A DNA stretch of 64,000 nucleotides from Phyllostachys edulis (Eukaryota > Streptophyta > Magnoliopsida > Poales > Poaceae): NCBI GenBank assembly GCA_036346405.1, contig CM070568.1, positions 30,043,072-30,107,071 of the forward strand. The letters are read 5' to 3'. The notes under the pieces were generated by a model. That model ran no database searches and was not told the DNA's origin. It worked only from the letters and a program-made list of their open reading frames with translations. Shown in pieces: positions 11,350 to 21,032 of this stretch (position 1 is its first letter; every line of letters begins with the position of its first letter). Made by a program: the position numbers and the translations under genes.

Positions 11350-12664
11350 CCGCTAATGCATATAACGATATCTCTGGATCTGCAATTTCCGTTTCCTGTG
11401 CACCTTCGTCCTCAACACCGGTTGACGGTGCCCAGAGATAGAACAATCGTTTGCACCGGTGCTGTGGCGAGAATTTCTCGTCACAATTATAGCACAGCCC
11501 TGCTTCCCTACGCGCTCTCATCTCCTCTGGTGTCAGGACTCGTCGCGGAAGCCGACCTGGAAGAGCGCCTGTGGAAGCAGGCGCTGGTGTTTTTGCTGCC
11601 ACGGCGTGCTGCGTCAGCCCTGCTCCCATGGTCGTCGTCGAGCTGGTTATAGTGGCGCCCCTGGCTCTTGCTCCTCCTTGGTTCGGTTGCATGGCTATTT
11701 GAACACGAAGTTCGTATGCTCGTGCTAGACTCATGGCAATCTCTAGATTAGTTGGTGCTTGCAGTTCTACGTCGATTCATAGCACCCCTTGTAAACCTAC
11801 TACCAGAATTCAGTACTTTCCCGAGTGTTCAGGATTACACTCGGGAAACAAAAAAACACTCGGGAGAATAACTTTTACCGAGTGTTGACTCCTGTTCCGA
11901 GTGTCTTATGAAACACTCGGGACCGTTCCGAGTGTTTTTGTGCGGACACTCAGGAAACATGTAGGCACTCGGAAAATAAACGATTTCTGGTAGTGACCAA
12001 CTGTAAATGACTGGACTTGTTGCTCTTCCGACAGTGGTCCTACATGGCTAAGGAGTGCTAGAAATTGATCTTGCTACTCTTGCACTGTTCTTGTATGCTT
12101 TAGGTTGATGAGTTCCCTCAAAGGGTTATGGCGTAGTGGAGGACCAAAGAGAAGGTGCACCATCTCGCTAAAGCGTTTCCACGACACAGTCGCCATCTCA
12201 CGTTTGATTCGGCTATACCATAGCTGTGCAACTCCCGTCGTGTGGTATACCACCAACCAAACCTTTTCGTCCTCCATGGTTCATTGCTCGCGGAAGAACT
12301 ATTCGCAATAGTTTATCCACGAAAGAGGATATGATCCTCCTTTCCATCAAACATTGGAAATTCCAGCTTGTAGAACCTGGGAACTCATGTGTGTCCATCA
12401 TTTGCCGTCACCTCACTCGCCTGCCGTAGGGTCTTCACTAGCTTCGGTAGGATGTCGTCGCCTAGGCCATCGGTAATCAGCTTCACCTTGCCCTGCTCTA
12501 GCTAACCAATGGCCAAATGGTGCGGCTTTTGTTGGTTGTTGAGATAAATCAAATTGGCTTCGACGACATCCGAATTCTCAAGCTTCTTCATGATGGCCAC
12601 AAGATGCACAACCACGACGTCTAATGTTTCATCGTTGCTTGACATGATGTAATGCACAACGCTT
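11350..12664 (-). pseudogene. Captured gypsy gag, broken, split by a MITE
   Basis: The minus strand carries capsid-like words VAQLWYSRIKREM and RFSEMVHLLFGPPLRHNPLREL (12077-12277), preceded by HEFPGSTSWNFQ, followed by ELRVQIAMQPNQ and a nucleocapsid segment with LTPEEMRARREAGLCYNC and HRCKRLFYL (11400-11540), which is one CCHC knuckle. This order is typical of chromovirus gag. Frames shift between the capsid and nucleocapsid parts. A 198-bp CACTA MITE (11798-11995) sits between them. The likely gag start lies near 12756-12660, close to the captured LTR and primer site, where MAPRKKPGPK is open but overlaps the LTR boundary, so the true start is unclear. Confidence 0.75.
11798..11995. mobile_element. 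CACTA-type MITE (198 bp)
   Basis: The termini are inverted repeats: left TACTACCAGAA, right TTTCTGGTAGTG (complement CACTACCAGAAA), flanked by a 3-bp duplication ACC (11795-11797 and 11996-11998), as expected for CACTA transposons. The interior holds alternating CCGAGTGT and ACACTCGG words on both strands, so the single strand could fold into a long hairpin. It has no coding capacity and would need a CACTA transposase in trans. It is inserted in the captured gypsy gag. Confidence 0.85.
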
Positions 12665-12680
12665 GGCTTTGATACCAAGT
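12665..12680 (-). promoter_or_regulatory. Primer-binding site of captured gypsy segment
   Basis: The minus strand reads ACTTGGTATCAAAGCC immediately after the captured LTR terminus GGTCATGACA. TTGGTATCAAAGCC resembles the tRNA-complementary primer sites of plant LTR retrotransposons. It shows that the captured segment runs from a 5' LTR through gag into pol on the minus strand. Confidence 0.7.
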
Positions 12681-13093
12681 TGTCATGACCAAGCAAACGA
12701 ATCGGGTAATCGTGAGTCGTATGAGGCTTTGGCCCTGGCTTCTTCCTTGGAGCCATGACTCAGTAACAGAGAGCAAGCTCTCTGGATAGAGATCATGCGG
12801 GGGATAGGGTGTAGCAGAGGTCAAGAATGAGAGGATTGGAGAGGGAGATTGGAACGAAACTTCTTGATTGCCTTCAATGATAAAACACATCATCCTTATA
12901 TAGTGGATGCTGACCCTCTTTAGCTAACAAGAACTCTAATACAATCCTTTCCGAAAACCAATCTCTTCCTAATTCCTAAGTGTCCTGAAGGGACTTATCT
13001 AGTAACCTGCCACTGCCATATCCAGAAGGGATACCTAACTTATCTCTAATAGCAAATCTATGGAATCAATCCTCATTTTGTTCAGTTGCATCA
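12681..13093 (-). repeat. Captured gypsy 5' LTR, minus strand
   Basis: Bounded on the minus strand by about TGATGCAACTGAAC (near 13093) and GGTCATGACA (12681). A TATA-type CTATATAAGGATG lies near 12892-12904, followed by a CT-rich leader. Length is about 410 bp, with the outer end approximate to a few bases. No second copy occurs at the other side of the captured segment, so the gypsy element is present only as its 5' part. Confidence 0.6.
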
Positions 13094-13145
13094 GATGTAG
13101 TCGGAAGCGTTTTCCGTGGTTGGACCGATTGTGGATCGACCGAAT

Positions 13146-13724
13146 CGGTCATTGCACCGCCAACCAACCGCCGTCTTGATCGGATTGGTCATTGTACCGG
13201 TCGGACGGCCGATTACATCGGCCGCAATAGCTTGGACCGTTGGGCTCTTTGCTATGTTGTAGGATCGATGTGGCTAAGGGGTCTAGTGTGGATCGGATCG
13301 ATGGAGGATCCGGTGTGGTGAGTGGGATCTGTGTGGATCTAGATCGGTGGATCTGGTGTGGCTATGTGTCTTGTGTTGGGGAAAGGAGAGAGATGATGAT
13401 GCGTTTGTTCAGTGTTCTTGCTGCTGGATCAGTCGAACTGGTCATTGCACCGACCAACCGGCCAGTGCGGTCGGATTGGTCATTGTACCGGTCGGACCGG
13501 CCAGTGCATCGGTCGCAACAGTTGGACCGGTTGGGCCTGCTGCTATGTTGTAGGATCTGATGTGGCTAAGGGGGGTCTAGTGTGGATCCAGATCAGTGGA
13601 GGATCTGGTGTGGCTGAGTGGGATCTGGTGTGGATCTAGATCGGTGGATCTGGTGTGGCTATGTGTACTGTGTTGGGGAAAGGAGAGAGATGATGATGCG
13701 TTTGTTCAGTGTTCTTGCTGCTGG
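13146..13724 (+). repeat. Tandem duplication, two units of about 292 bp
   Basis: Copy 1 starts GGTCATTGCACCG at 13146 and copy 2 starts with the same word at 13440. Both run through GTACCGGTCGGAC, TATGTTGTAGGATC, GATGTGGCTAAGG and TGATGATGCGTTTGTTCAG. The offset is 294 bp at the start and 291 bp further in. Copy 2 contains the perfect odd palindrome CCGGTCGGACCGG, which is partly degraded in copy 1. The origin of the unit is unknown, and no reliable protein is encoded. Confidence 0.85.
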
Positions 13725-14251
13725 CTTGGTGGTGGAGGAGTTTTCTATTAAGTTGTTGTTGATTGCTATGGTGAAACTGTTGGTGGTGGAGGAAGCTTAG
13801 GTGGTGACAATGTCGGAGGTTAAAACAGAAGGTATGGAAGATAGGAGGAGAAGACTGCTCATGCAGTGGTGTTGGTATGAGTACCAGAGATAGTGTTGCT
13901 GGAGAGGTCCGGAAGAAGATTGGGACTGGAGTCAAGTGTAATGGTCTGTGGTAGAAGTAGAGGTGGTGGAGGCCGAGACTAGGGGCGTGCGGGTAGAGGT
14001 GGTGGAGGCCAGGAGTGGTTGAAGCATGAGGGTAGAGGAAGAGGAGGTTGAGGTCAGGACAGCTGGTAGATGGTGGAGATGGATTCGGTGACGTCCCTGG
14101 TAGTATTGATGGTGATTAACTTTTGGTCTTTGTAATGGTATTAGCTATGGAATCGATGGATGGTAGGTTTTGATAGATTCTAGTAATGATATTTCAATAT
14201 GTAATAAGATGAACATAATTGTTATCTTGTGCCCATCTTGAAGGGGAGGGT

Positions 14252-14398
14252 TGGAGATATTAGAGTTTATATAAGAGTCTAAGTCGTGTGCGAGTCTAAG
14301 AGTCCAAATCATGTGCGAGTCAGATTGTAATATTTAGCACTATAAATAAAGGGTGTGAGGTCCTAAGCGACACACACTATTATTCCCGAAATTCTACA
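14252..14398 (+). repeat. 3' LTR of the chimeric element (147 bp)
   Basis: Follows the polypurine tract AAGGGGAGGG (14241-14250), starts TGGAGATATTAGAG and ends GAAATTCTACA. It matches the left LTR with a few substitutions and a shorter repeat region. It is followed by the CCATT target-site duplication. Confidence 0.85.
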
Positions 14399-14403
14399 CC
14401 ATT

Positions 14404-15471
14404 GCTTGATGCAACTCAAGAAGAAATAGAGTTTTTGTTTGTGGACATCATAGGATTCCAAATTTTCAATTGATAGTGTGAAGATTTGATCCTATGCTCG
14501 AATTGATTAGTCAAAAGACTTGAACCATTAGAGAATAGAAAAGTATATTACACTTCTACATGTTCTTGTCTACGCTTGACTATACCGAGATATCAGGACA
14601 TCTAGCTCTGTCGGTCAATTTTGTGTAGCAATCAGTCACTACAAAAAAATATTGAGGTGTTAGAAATTGGCAAGTTACTGTATTAATAAGATTTTCAGAG
14701 ATTATTTTTCTAAAGGAAAAAAGGAGGAATGGAGCAAATCATGAGATTTGGGCACCTTTAACTGCAGAGGGAAAGAGGGCTGGAAAAAGGGGAGAAATTT
14801 CATTACAGTTTCACCTTTCATGAACAAAGTAAAATGCTGCTTTTGATAAGGTAAGAGGAAGAGAGAGTGAAAGAAATGAATGAATAGCTAGGTGAGGCCC
14901 ATGTGTTAAACTTTAATTTACTCCATGCACATGGCATCCTCTTATTTCTAAGCTCATTGGAGCCCAAAAACCCTGCCTTACATGTTGTCATCCTATAGGC
15001 AGTGCCATGGACCACACCTTAAATATTTCTGCCATGCAGCACTTCAAACTCTGACCATGATGCAAAGACAACAGTTACCTTAACCTAGTGCTACAAAAGA
15101 CACTGTATGCACTGGTAACAATTCATCAAAAAGTTTCAGTTTTCTAAGCATTAACTGTTACAATTACCTTTACATCCATCAGTTTCAGATAAAATATTTC
15201 TGCAGATGCACTCGGCATGGTGATCCCTACTCCTCCTCCTCCTGTCCTTTTCCTCTTTGTGTCAATTCACAAATCCATTTGATAGAGAAGCACACGACCT
15301 TTGATTTTCCCTGTGCAGGTTTGTTGTTGTAAAGGAAGTGACGGAGCAGCAGCAATTCCCTCTTTCATACTTGTCTCATTATGGCTTCTTTCTTCTTTAG
15401 CATCACTGCATCATTTGGGCCACTAAAGCTCTTGCCCCCGTGAGAAATTCTTGATGCTTCCCAGCTCCCAA
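14404..15471. other. Upstream region of the 15472 gene
   Basis: No separate gene is seen. A single CACTA-like end CACTACAAAAA lies at about 14638 without a partner. A CT-rich stretch (CTCCTCCTCCTCCTGTCC, about 15230) and a polypyrimidine-AG string TTTTCCCTGTGCAG ending near 15319 look like a 5' UTR and a possible 3' splice site, so the downstream gene may have a leader intron. No convincing TATA box was found. Confidence 0.4.
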
Positions 15472-16056
15472 ATGGCCATACAACTCACTCTCCTACTCAT
15501 TTCATGTAGCCTTTACAGTATGTATTCTTTTTCTTCTTCTTCTTTCTCCACATCCTCCCTTGCATTGCTGGTGCTGGTTATCTCCACTTGCCTCTCCTTG
15601 CTCTTCTCCAACCTTAGGCAATTGATCAGAGCCAGCAGCCACAACGCTAAGCCTCTCCCTTCCATGGAGGCTGTTCATCAAGAGAAGAACACTGTGCCAC
15701 AAGATGAGGTTGCCGATGAAGCGCCGGAGGATTTGACAGGAAGCCTATCGGAGTATTCAGATTGCCCGGTGAGCGAAGAGTGCAATGAGGAGGGCTCGAT
15801 GTCTGACAACGATGACGACGACGACGACGACGAGAGCCTTATTGAGATCTCCCTTGTTGATGGGCATTATGTGGGGCAAGGGGGGCAATGTGCATGGAAG
15901 GAGCAGGACCTCCTCGCCGAGTTTTTGCCGGATTTGGTGCTTGACAAGAGGGACTTCATGGACATCTTGTCGGAGATCAGCGAGGAGGACAACCTGATTG
16001 AGATTGACATTGCAAGGGGCTCCATCAAGTGCTCGAACTTCAGCATCAAGGCATGA
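15472..16056 (+). CDS. Probable plant membrane protein with acidic tract, unknown function
   Basis: A 194-residue single-exon frame. The ATG at 15472 was preferred over the one at 15454 because it has G at +4 and opens directly into a hydrophobic stretch; the upstream ATG has a poor context. Visible parts are hydrophobic segments at residues 3-15 and 30-45 (LALLVLVISTCLSLLF), a serine-rich linker, a long acidic region with D/E run at 112-121, ESLIEISL just after it, and a C-terminus containing EEDNLIEIDIARGSIKCS. The paired LIEI motifs and conserved-looking end resemble small plant membrane proteins of unknown function that I recall, but I cannot name a family. Composition and codon use are unlike the transposon ORFs nearby, and no stops interrupt it. 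It probably has an N-terminal membrane anchor with an acidic soluble tail. The function is not known. Confidence 0.75.
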   Translation: MAIQLTLLLISCSLYSMYSFSSSSFSTSSLALLVLVISTCLSLLFSNLRQLIRASSHNAKPLPSMEAVHQEKNTVPQDEVADEAPEDLTGSLSEYSDCPVSEECNEEGSMSDNDDDDDDDESLIEISLVDGHYVGQGGQCAWKEQDLLAEFLPDLVLDKRDFMDILSEISEEDNLIEIDIARGSIKCSNFSIKA

Positions 16057-17388
16057 ATCTACCAAAGGTTTGGTGAAGTTAAAAATCCTCTGGATTGCTT
16101 CAAAGCTTTGATCAGGGAAAGGTAGTAGGTTGTACTGGCCTACATGTCGTTCAAGGCCTTTTTTAACAAGAGCTCAATTTTCTTTTGTGATTCTTCAGTG
16201 GAAGCCTTGTTGCATCTTTTATTGTGCTATCTTTCTGAATATTATTATAGAAGAAAAAACACGCGTGCACATATTTTGATAAAAGGAAAAATGTACGTAT
16301 GCATGGCCCTTCTTTTCATATATATATATATATCTTGAGTTTCAGACTTTCAGTAGATGCTAATAATGATGTCAGTGATGTGCATTTATGTCTACTCATC
16401 TGTCCCGCTGCTAGGATCATCTATCACCAAGTGGTGGGGTACAATTGATTCATTTTGCTTTTGCCATGTAAAAAATAATTTTTACAGCTTCATGTGAAAA
16501 GTACAAAACTTCAATGTAGTTGAACATTTGAATGCGAATTTTGAACTACTTGATGTGACTTAGCTTTAAGGTCAACTTTTGTGAATCAAAAGCTCAATAT
16601 CTATTGAGTAAAAGGTACTGGCATATAGTTCAAGTAGTTCTTTAGGTTGTGCATCTTGGCCCTTTTAGGAGCCTGGTGTTTGATTTGGAAAAGGCTATGA
16701 GATCTTCATGATTTGGGCCTCTATTACTAGCTTCTAGACTAAGTATCACTGTACCAGTGTCCTAAATTAGTGCTACTGATAGACCATATTGTGTTCATTA
16801 GGGAACGTAGTTGGCTAAGAGATCTCCTCTTTTGGAACGAGATTTTTGGCAGGAGATTTTTAACTAGTCATTATTTCAGCTGCTTAAGTGACTGAAAAAG
16901 AGCACCAGAGATATGATTTCTCTGATTTCGTCTTGGCATGTTCTGTCCTTGTTTTGAGCAGAAAGAAAGGGAAAGCATTGACAGAATGGTAAATTTGTAA
17001 TTTACAGGAATTTTCAGACTTCAGACAAGTGTGTGCAGGTTCACCATTAAACTGAAGAAAAAAGTCTCCATATATATGATGTACATGCATGTCCAATGGT
17101 GAACACTAAGCACAAATCAATCAGTTAAAGCATAGCTTTCTTAGATGTCATGTATGCTCCCACTAGGAAACTAACGTGAAACAAAAGCAAATGGTATCTA
17201 TGGACTAAAGTGATCTGTAGTTATTTTCAGTCTGAAGTGAACTGCAAGTCTGCAATCCACTTTAAGTCCTATTCTGCATTAGTAAGCTCCGGTGGTGGTT
17301 CAGTGATAGTTTCTGAATTCTGACCGGTTACCGGTAAGAAACGGCGAAAAGCCAGCAACGTTGACTTGGCGGAAAATCACGGTGCGGC
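16057..17388. other. 3' flank of the 15472 gene; TA microsatellite
   Basis: Probably 3' UTR and then intergenic DNA. AATAT/AATAAT words occur near 16236 and 16360 but no clear canonical polyadenylation signal was fixed. A TATATATATATATATA tract lies at about 16317-16333. The rest is AT-rich with no recognisable gene or element ends. Confidence 0.45.
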
Positions 17389-17496
17389 AAATCTATGTAA
17401 TCCATCTATTACGGTGCAAATCAATCGGATATATACACAAGGAAATCTATGTAATCCATCTGCTAGGGTGCAAATCAATCGGACGTATACACAAGG
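17389..17496 (+). repeat. Tandem duplication, two 54-bp units
   Basis: Units at 17389-17442 and 17443-17496, each starting AAATCTATGTAATCCATCT and ending ATACACAAGG, with a few differences (for example TATTACGG versus TGCTAGGG). No function is evident. Confidence 0.9.
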
Positions 17497-17814
17497 ATGT
17501 TTTGAGGGTTTCATTTAAACAAATCACGAAAGAAATATACAATCTACAATCATATATACAAAAAGGATTAAAAACATAAGATGATTCAAACGCGGAGAGA
17601 GAGAGAGATATTAGAACATTCTGATGTGCATCACAGATGGCCAATATGTACTGAAAGGCAAGCTAAGCTAAGCTAGCACACAATCGGCTTGTTAGGGTAG
17701 TTCGGAAGAAACATGCTTTGTTTTAGGTACTACGTCTTTAAATTTGAGTTCTAGGAGAGCAATTATTGGCCTAAATTTGCTTGCTTTCAATAATCTTGTG
17801 GTGATAATAGTCAA

Positions 17815-18380
17815 TGCTCATCTTACCATGGATAAGGATACGGTTCGATAGAATTTACATAGGAATAGACAATTTTCAGTCAAATCTATGTATGCTGTTT
17901 TGGGTGACACCAATTGTCGTTTTCAATGTCAAAAGTTATGGAAAGTTAAAGTACCCTTTAGGATAAATTTTTTCTTATAGTACCTTTGTACATGAGTTAT
18001 TTTGACTAAGAATAATTTATTAAAATGGAACTGGAGAGGTGACACAAATTGTTGTTTTTATGATTAAATGAGACTATACAATATTTGTTTTTTGATTGTC
18101 GCTTTGCCCATTTTGCTTGACGTATAGTCAAAATTGCTTTTAATCTTAACAGTCCGAATACGGTTCGAAATATCTTTGAGAACTGGTTAGTATGTCTTAA
18201 TTCGGATTTAAAAGCAACTATTTTGGTGGGGACGACTGCACTACGCTAGTCTATCTAGTTATGTCGTAATGTTGTCATTTTTGACAAAAAAAAAGTTATT
18301 GATCATCCTCTGCAGATTATATTCAGATGTATCCATTGAATCCACTCTTGATCAGTTTTGCAATGCTAAGGAAGGAGAGG
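17815..18380 (+). pseudogene. LINE ORF2 C-terminal remnant (zf-RVT region)
   Basis: Translation gives FSVKSMYAVLGDTNCRFQ and KLWKVKVPFRI, the typical start of the zinc-binding region downstream of plant LINE reverse transcriptases, then NETIQ and LFFDCRFAHFA (the H/C part of the finger), then a tail with NIFENWLVCLNSDLK. Several stops and at least one frameshift break it. No RT core, no poly(A) end and no target-site duplication were found, so it is an old truncated fragment about 1.8 kb downstream of the 15472 gene. Confidence 0.65.
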
Positions 18381-19085
18381 GGCCTTGATAGCTAGGAACA
18401 AAACATTAGAGGTCATTACAAGGGAGATCTTTAGCAAGAATAGGTGAAAGCTATGTAATAGACTTCAAGATGTTTGATGCACTTTTATGTCATTGTTTAT
18501 TTTCATAAGGGTGTTTACTGTTTTTACGGCTTTTGTTTTGCCATTGGATTATGTTTTTACGGCTTATTTATAATAAACTTTGAGCTGCATATCCTCGAAT
18601 ACAATACCAAAGAAGTTTTCTCTCCCATTATCTTAAAAAAACTGGCTTGTTGTGGTGCATGCTGAAGATCCCTCCTTTGTGCCATCCGTCAGCGTCGCGA
18701 TCGTACCTCACAAGCAGGGATTTAAAAATCATCCGATTATCGCCGATATATTGGATCTATCGTTTCTATCGGCCTCCCCCGGTAGCCATTCAAATCGGAT
18801 CCGAAATTTATAGTTTGAATGAATTTTGTCTCCAAAAAAAAAAATCAAATTTGCTTGATTTTATTCAATTGATGAATGAGTGAAGTAATACAAGCCCATC
18901 CTAATCTTGCTACCATGCTAACTAGCTCTGTTGATGATTTTTGTTTGAATTTGATTTTTTTTTTGAATTTAAAATCTGAAAATTTCATTTTTTTTTTTAA
19001 TTTTCAGTCGAAATTTTCCGATTTACGGTTCTATCGCCTGTATCGGACTCCCGGTAAAAAATAGTTACCGATAAAAAAAAATACC
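18381..19085. other. AT-rich DNA with TATCGG-type inverted words
   Basis: No gene is seen. From about 18720 the words CGATTATCGCCGATA, CTATCGGCCTCCCCCGGTA, CTATCGCCTGTATCGGACT and TACCGATAAAA recur around long A and T runs (near 18833, 18957 and 18990). This looks like an old repeat of unknown class that ends right beside the GC-rich frame at 19097. Confidence 0.4.
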
Positions 19086-19096
19086 CCGCTCACAAG

Positions 19097-19447
19097 TCAC
19101 AACCGGCCCGTCGCACCCGACGCCGTCAGCCTCCTCCCCGTCCGGCCCTCTCCGCCGGCCGCGTAGTACCCGCAGCAGCAGCAGCAGACGACCAGGAATG
19201 CCACCACGGCCGCGGCCGGGAGGGCGACGGCGAAGGCTGCGCGAGCCCACCGTGCAAGCGCGGTCGCCCACTCTCCGAGCCCCGCGGCGAGCGCCGGGGG
19301 CGCCGAGGCGAGGAAGCGGAGCAGCTCGGCGATCTTGGCCCTGATGACGTCCCACGGGAGGGGGATGCCGTCGTCGCCTTGGAGAGCGACGGAGCTGAGC
19401 GCTTCTCGCATCGTGAGGGACGCGATGGGCTTTCTTGACGCCGCCAT
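19097..19447 (-). CDS. Possible small single-pass membrane protein with CCCCC motif
   Basis: A 116-residue frame on the minus strand, in a GC-rich island (about 19085-19460) surrounded by AT-rich DNA. The ATG at 19447 has the context GCCATGG, an excellent plant start. The N-terminal half (residues 1-50) is soluble, with SLTMREALSSVAL and PLPWDVIRAKIAELLRFL. An alanine-rich amphipathic part follows, then one membrane helix at about 70-92 that ends in five cysteines (88-92) followed by GYY, and a short basic tail. The cysteine run at the membrane edge could be palmitoylated (inference). I do not recognise the family. The island composition and strong start favour a real gene, but it could also be a truncated copy, because repeat-like DNA begins directly after its stop. 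Confidence 0.55.
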   Translation of the reverse strand: MAASRKPIASLTMREALSSVALQGDDGIPLPWDVIRAKIAELLRFLASAPPALAAGLGEWATALARWARAAFAVALPAAAVVAFLVVCCCCCGYYAAGGEGRTGRRLTASGATGRL

Positions 19448-20420
19448 GGCTTGCACAGCTCGCTGTGCTGCTACCTTGGGTTGATGATTATCGGAAGGAT
19501 TAAGGACGACGACGATGACTTTGGCATTGGCATCGGGAAATGGACCAGGGAACGCGGTCTACCATGTCACGGACCCGGATCCTCTCCGGTAAATTACTAC
19601 AGAGATCCACTATTTGAAGTTTTGTGATAGATGGACACGGTAGATCATCTGTATTGAATTTTTTGTTGATCCAGCTCTTCGATTTTTATCAAACGATGAA
19701 GATCGCTCGTCATGTCCATACGTTATAGATCATTTGCATTAAATCCTTCAATACAGATAATGTTAATATACCATGTCACTCCATGCACAGCTTTTTGTGG
19801 CTAGCAATGCTATATGTGCACACAACGATTTTTTTCGTTGTACGCGTACGATCAGGGCGAAGCCAGTGTTGGCCCAATGTGATATTTTAGTTAGCATTTT
19901 ATGTTTCTTGTTTTGATTTTTAACAGGTATTTTTCGCTGAACCTTGGACCTCAGATCATTGTTTGGGAGGTTCAAAGTCTAGCTTCGTCCCTGCGTATGA
20001 TGCACGTGGTGGCTGGACGGACGCTCATAGGCGGACATGCAGGTGTCAGGTGTGGCCTGGTCGAAGTCGGCAAGCGCTCGGAAGAAGGACGAGCGGTGCG
20101 GGCGGGCGGACGGCTGGGGCGTCGTGCACGCGAACCACGAAGCGTTTCCGTTTTGTGGCAGGCCAGTCTCTCTCATATTTCCTTTGTTTGAAAAAGAGTT
20201 AAAAATTGGCTCACACAATCATCCGTACACTCGGTAAACCAGACGTAACGGACCAAATTCCAGAAAATCCCAAACAAACCGATCAAACGTTGTCGGTGAA
20301 GCTTGAAAAAAATGCATAGTAATAGTAGGCTTCCCATGCTTGTTGAAAACTACAAGCTCATCGTAGGACACTAACTTTTTTCATCATTGGCGCATGACCA
20401 AGGTGCTAAGTTTGCTTCTT
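19448..20420. other. Upstream region of the 19447 gene, no other gene
   Basis: Contains the presumed promoter of the minus-strand frame. No strong TATA box was recognised. Short open frames around 19900-20240 show no domain. No element ends were found apart from the target-site duplication of the LINE that begins at 20421. Confidence 0.4.
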
Positions 20421-20434
20421 AGATCATGTATTTT
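20421..20434. repeat. Target-site duplication of LINE 1, left copy
   Basis: AGATCATGTATTTT is repeated exactly at 28378-28391, immediately after the A-rich tail. A perfect 14-bp duplication is expected for target-primed reverse transcription and brackets the element. Confidence 0.85.
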
Positions 20435-21032
20435 TTTACTCGGCACTAGCGCCCCCCCCCCGCCCCTCCCTAGTCCATCAGCATGCTCCAACCTCCCCCT
20501 CCCGCTCTCCTCTCTTGCTCCTCCCCACCCCCCGCCGCCACCCCCTTTCCCCTTTCCGAGCCCTACCTGCCGGCTGCCACGGCTCCAGCCCACCTTCCGC
20601 CCCTCCACCGCTCCCATTGCCCGCCTCTACCACCTCCCGCCCCTTAGGCCCTTCTCTCATCCCCCCAAGCCCTCCGGCCCCGGATCCAGATCTGGTTTGG
20701 CCCAGTTCTTCGGTTCTTCGCTGTCCCGGAGGTGGCCTTCCCAATCTGGCTCCGTCGGCCTCCTGCAAAAGCCACGCAGCGCCTGCCCCGATGCCTCCCT
20801 GCAGCGGTCTCTCCGGATCTGCTCCTCTCTCGACCGGCCCCAAGAATGGGACATTGAAGACCCCCCTTACCTTTGTGCAAATCCTTCAACGCCAAGCCCC
20901 ACCGAGGGCGGCTGCGATTCTTGCCCTCGACCAGCAAGCGCCCTCGGCTGCGATTCTTGCTCTGGGCGATCTGCAAGCCTTCCCGTCTGCAGCTTCCCCA
21001 AGCTCAATAGCATTCTCCACGAGCTAGTCACG

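Larger units (their letters stand above)
9762..14398 (+). mobile_element. Short-LTR retroelement carrying antisense gypsy segment
   Basis: A structurally complete element. Two LTRs (9762-9918 and 14252-14398) lie in direct orientation and are flanked by an exact 5-bp duplication CCATT (9757-9761 and 14399-14403). A primer site TGGTATCAGAAAC follows the left LTR and the polypurine tract AAGGGGAGGG precedes the right one, so the element reads plus. Its interior encodes no recognisable plus-strand protein. Instead, 9985-13093 is a minus-strand gypsy segment (LTR, primer site, gag, protease, RT), and 13094-14250 is a GT-rich stretch with a tandem duplication. The short LTRs and missing pol mean it could move only with enzymes supplied by another element. 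Capture by template switching is one explanation; a nested gypsy insertion followed by deletion is the alternative. Confidence 0.8.

Noticed and set aside
14638..14660. CACTACAAAAA, possible CACTA transposon end
   Set aside because: No inverted partner end and no 3-bp duplication could be found.
16317..16333. TA microsatellite as a regulatory element or MITE end
   Set aside because: A simple repeat in the 3' flank of a gene; nothing else supports a function.
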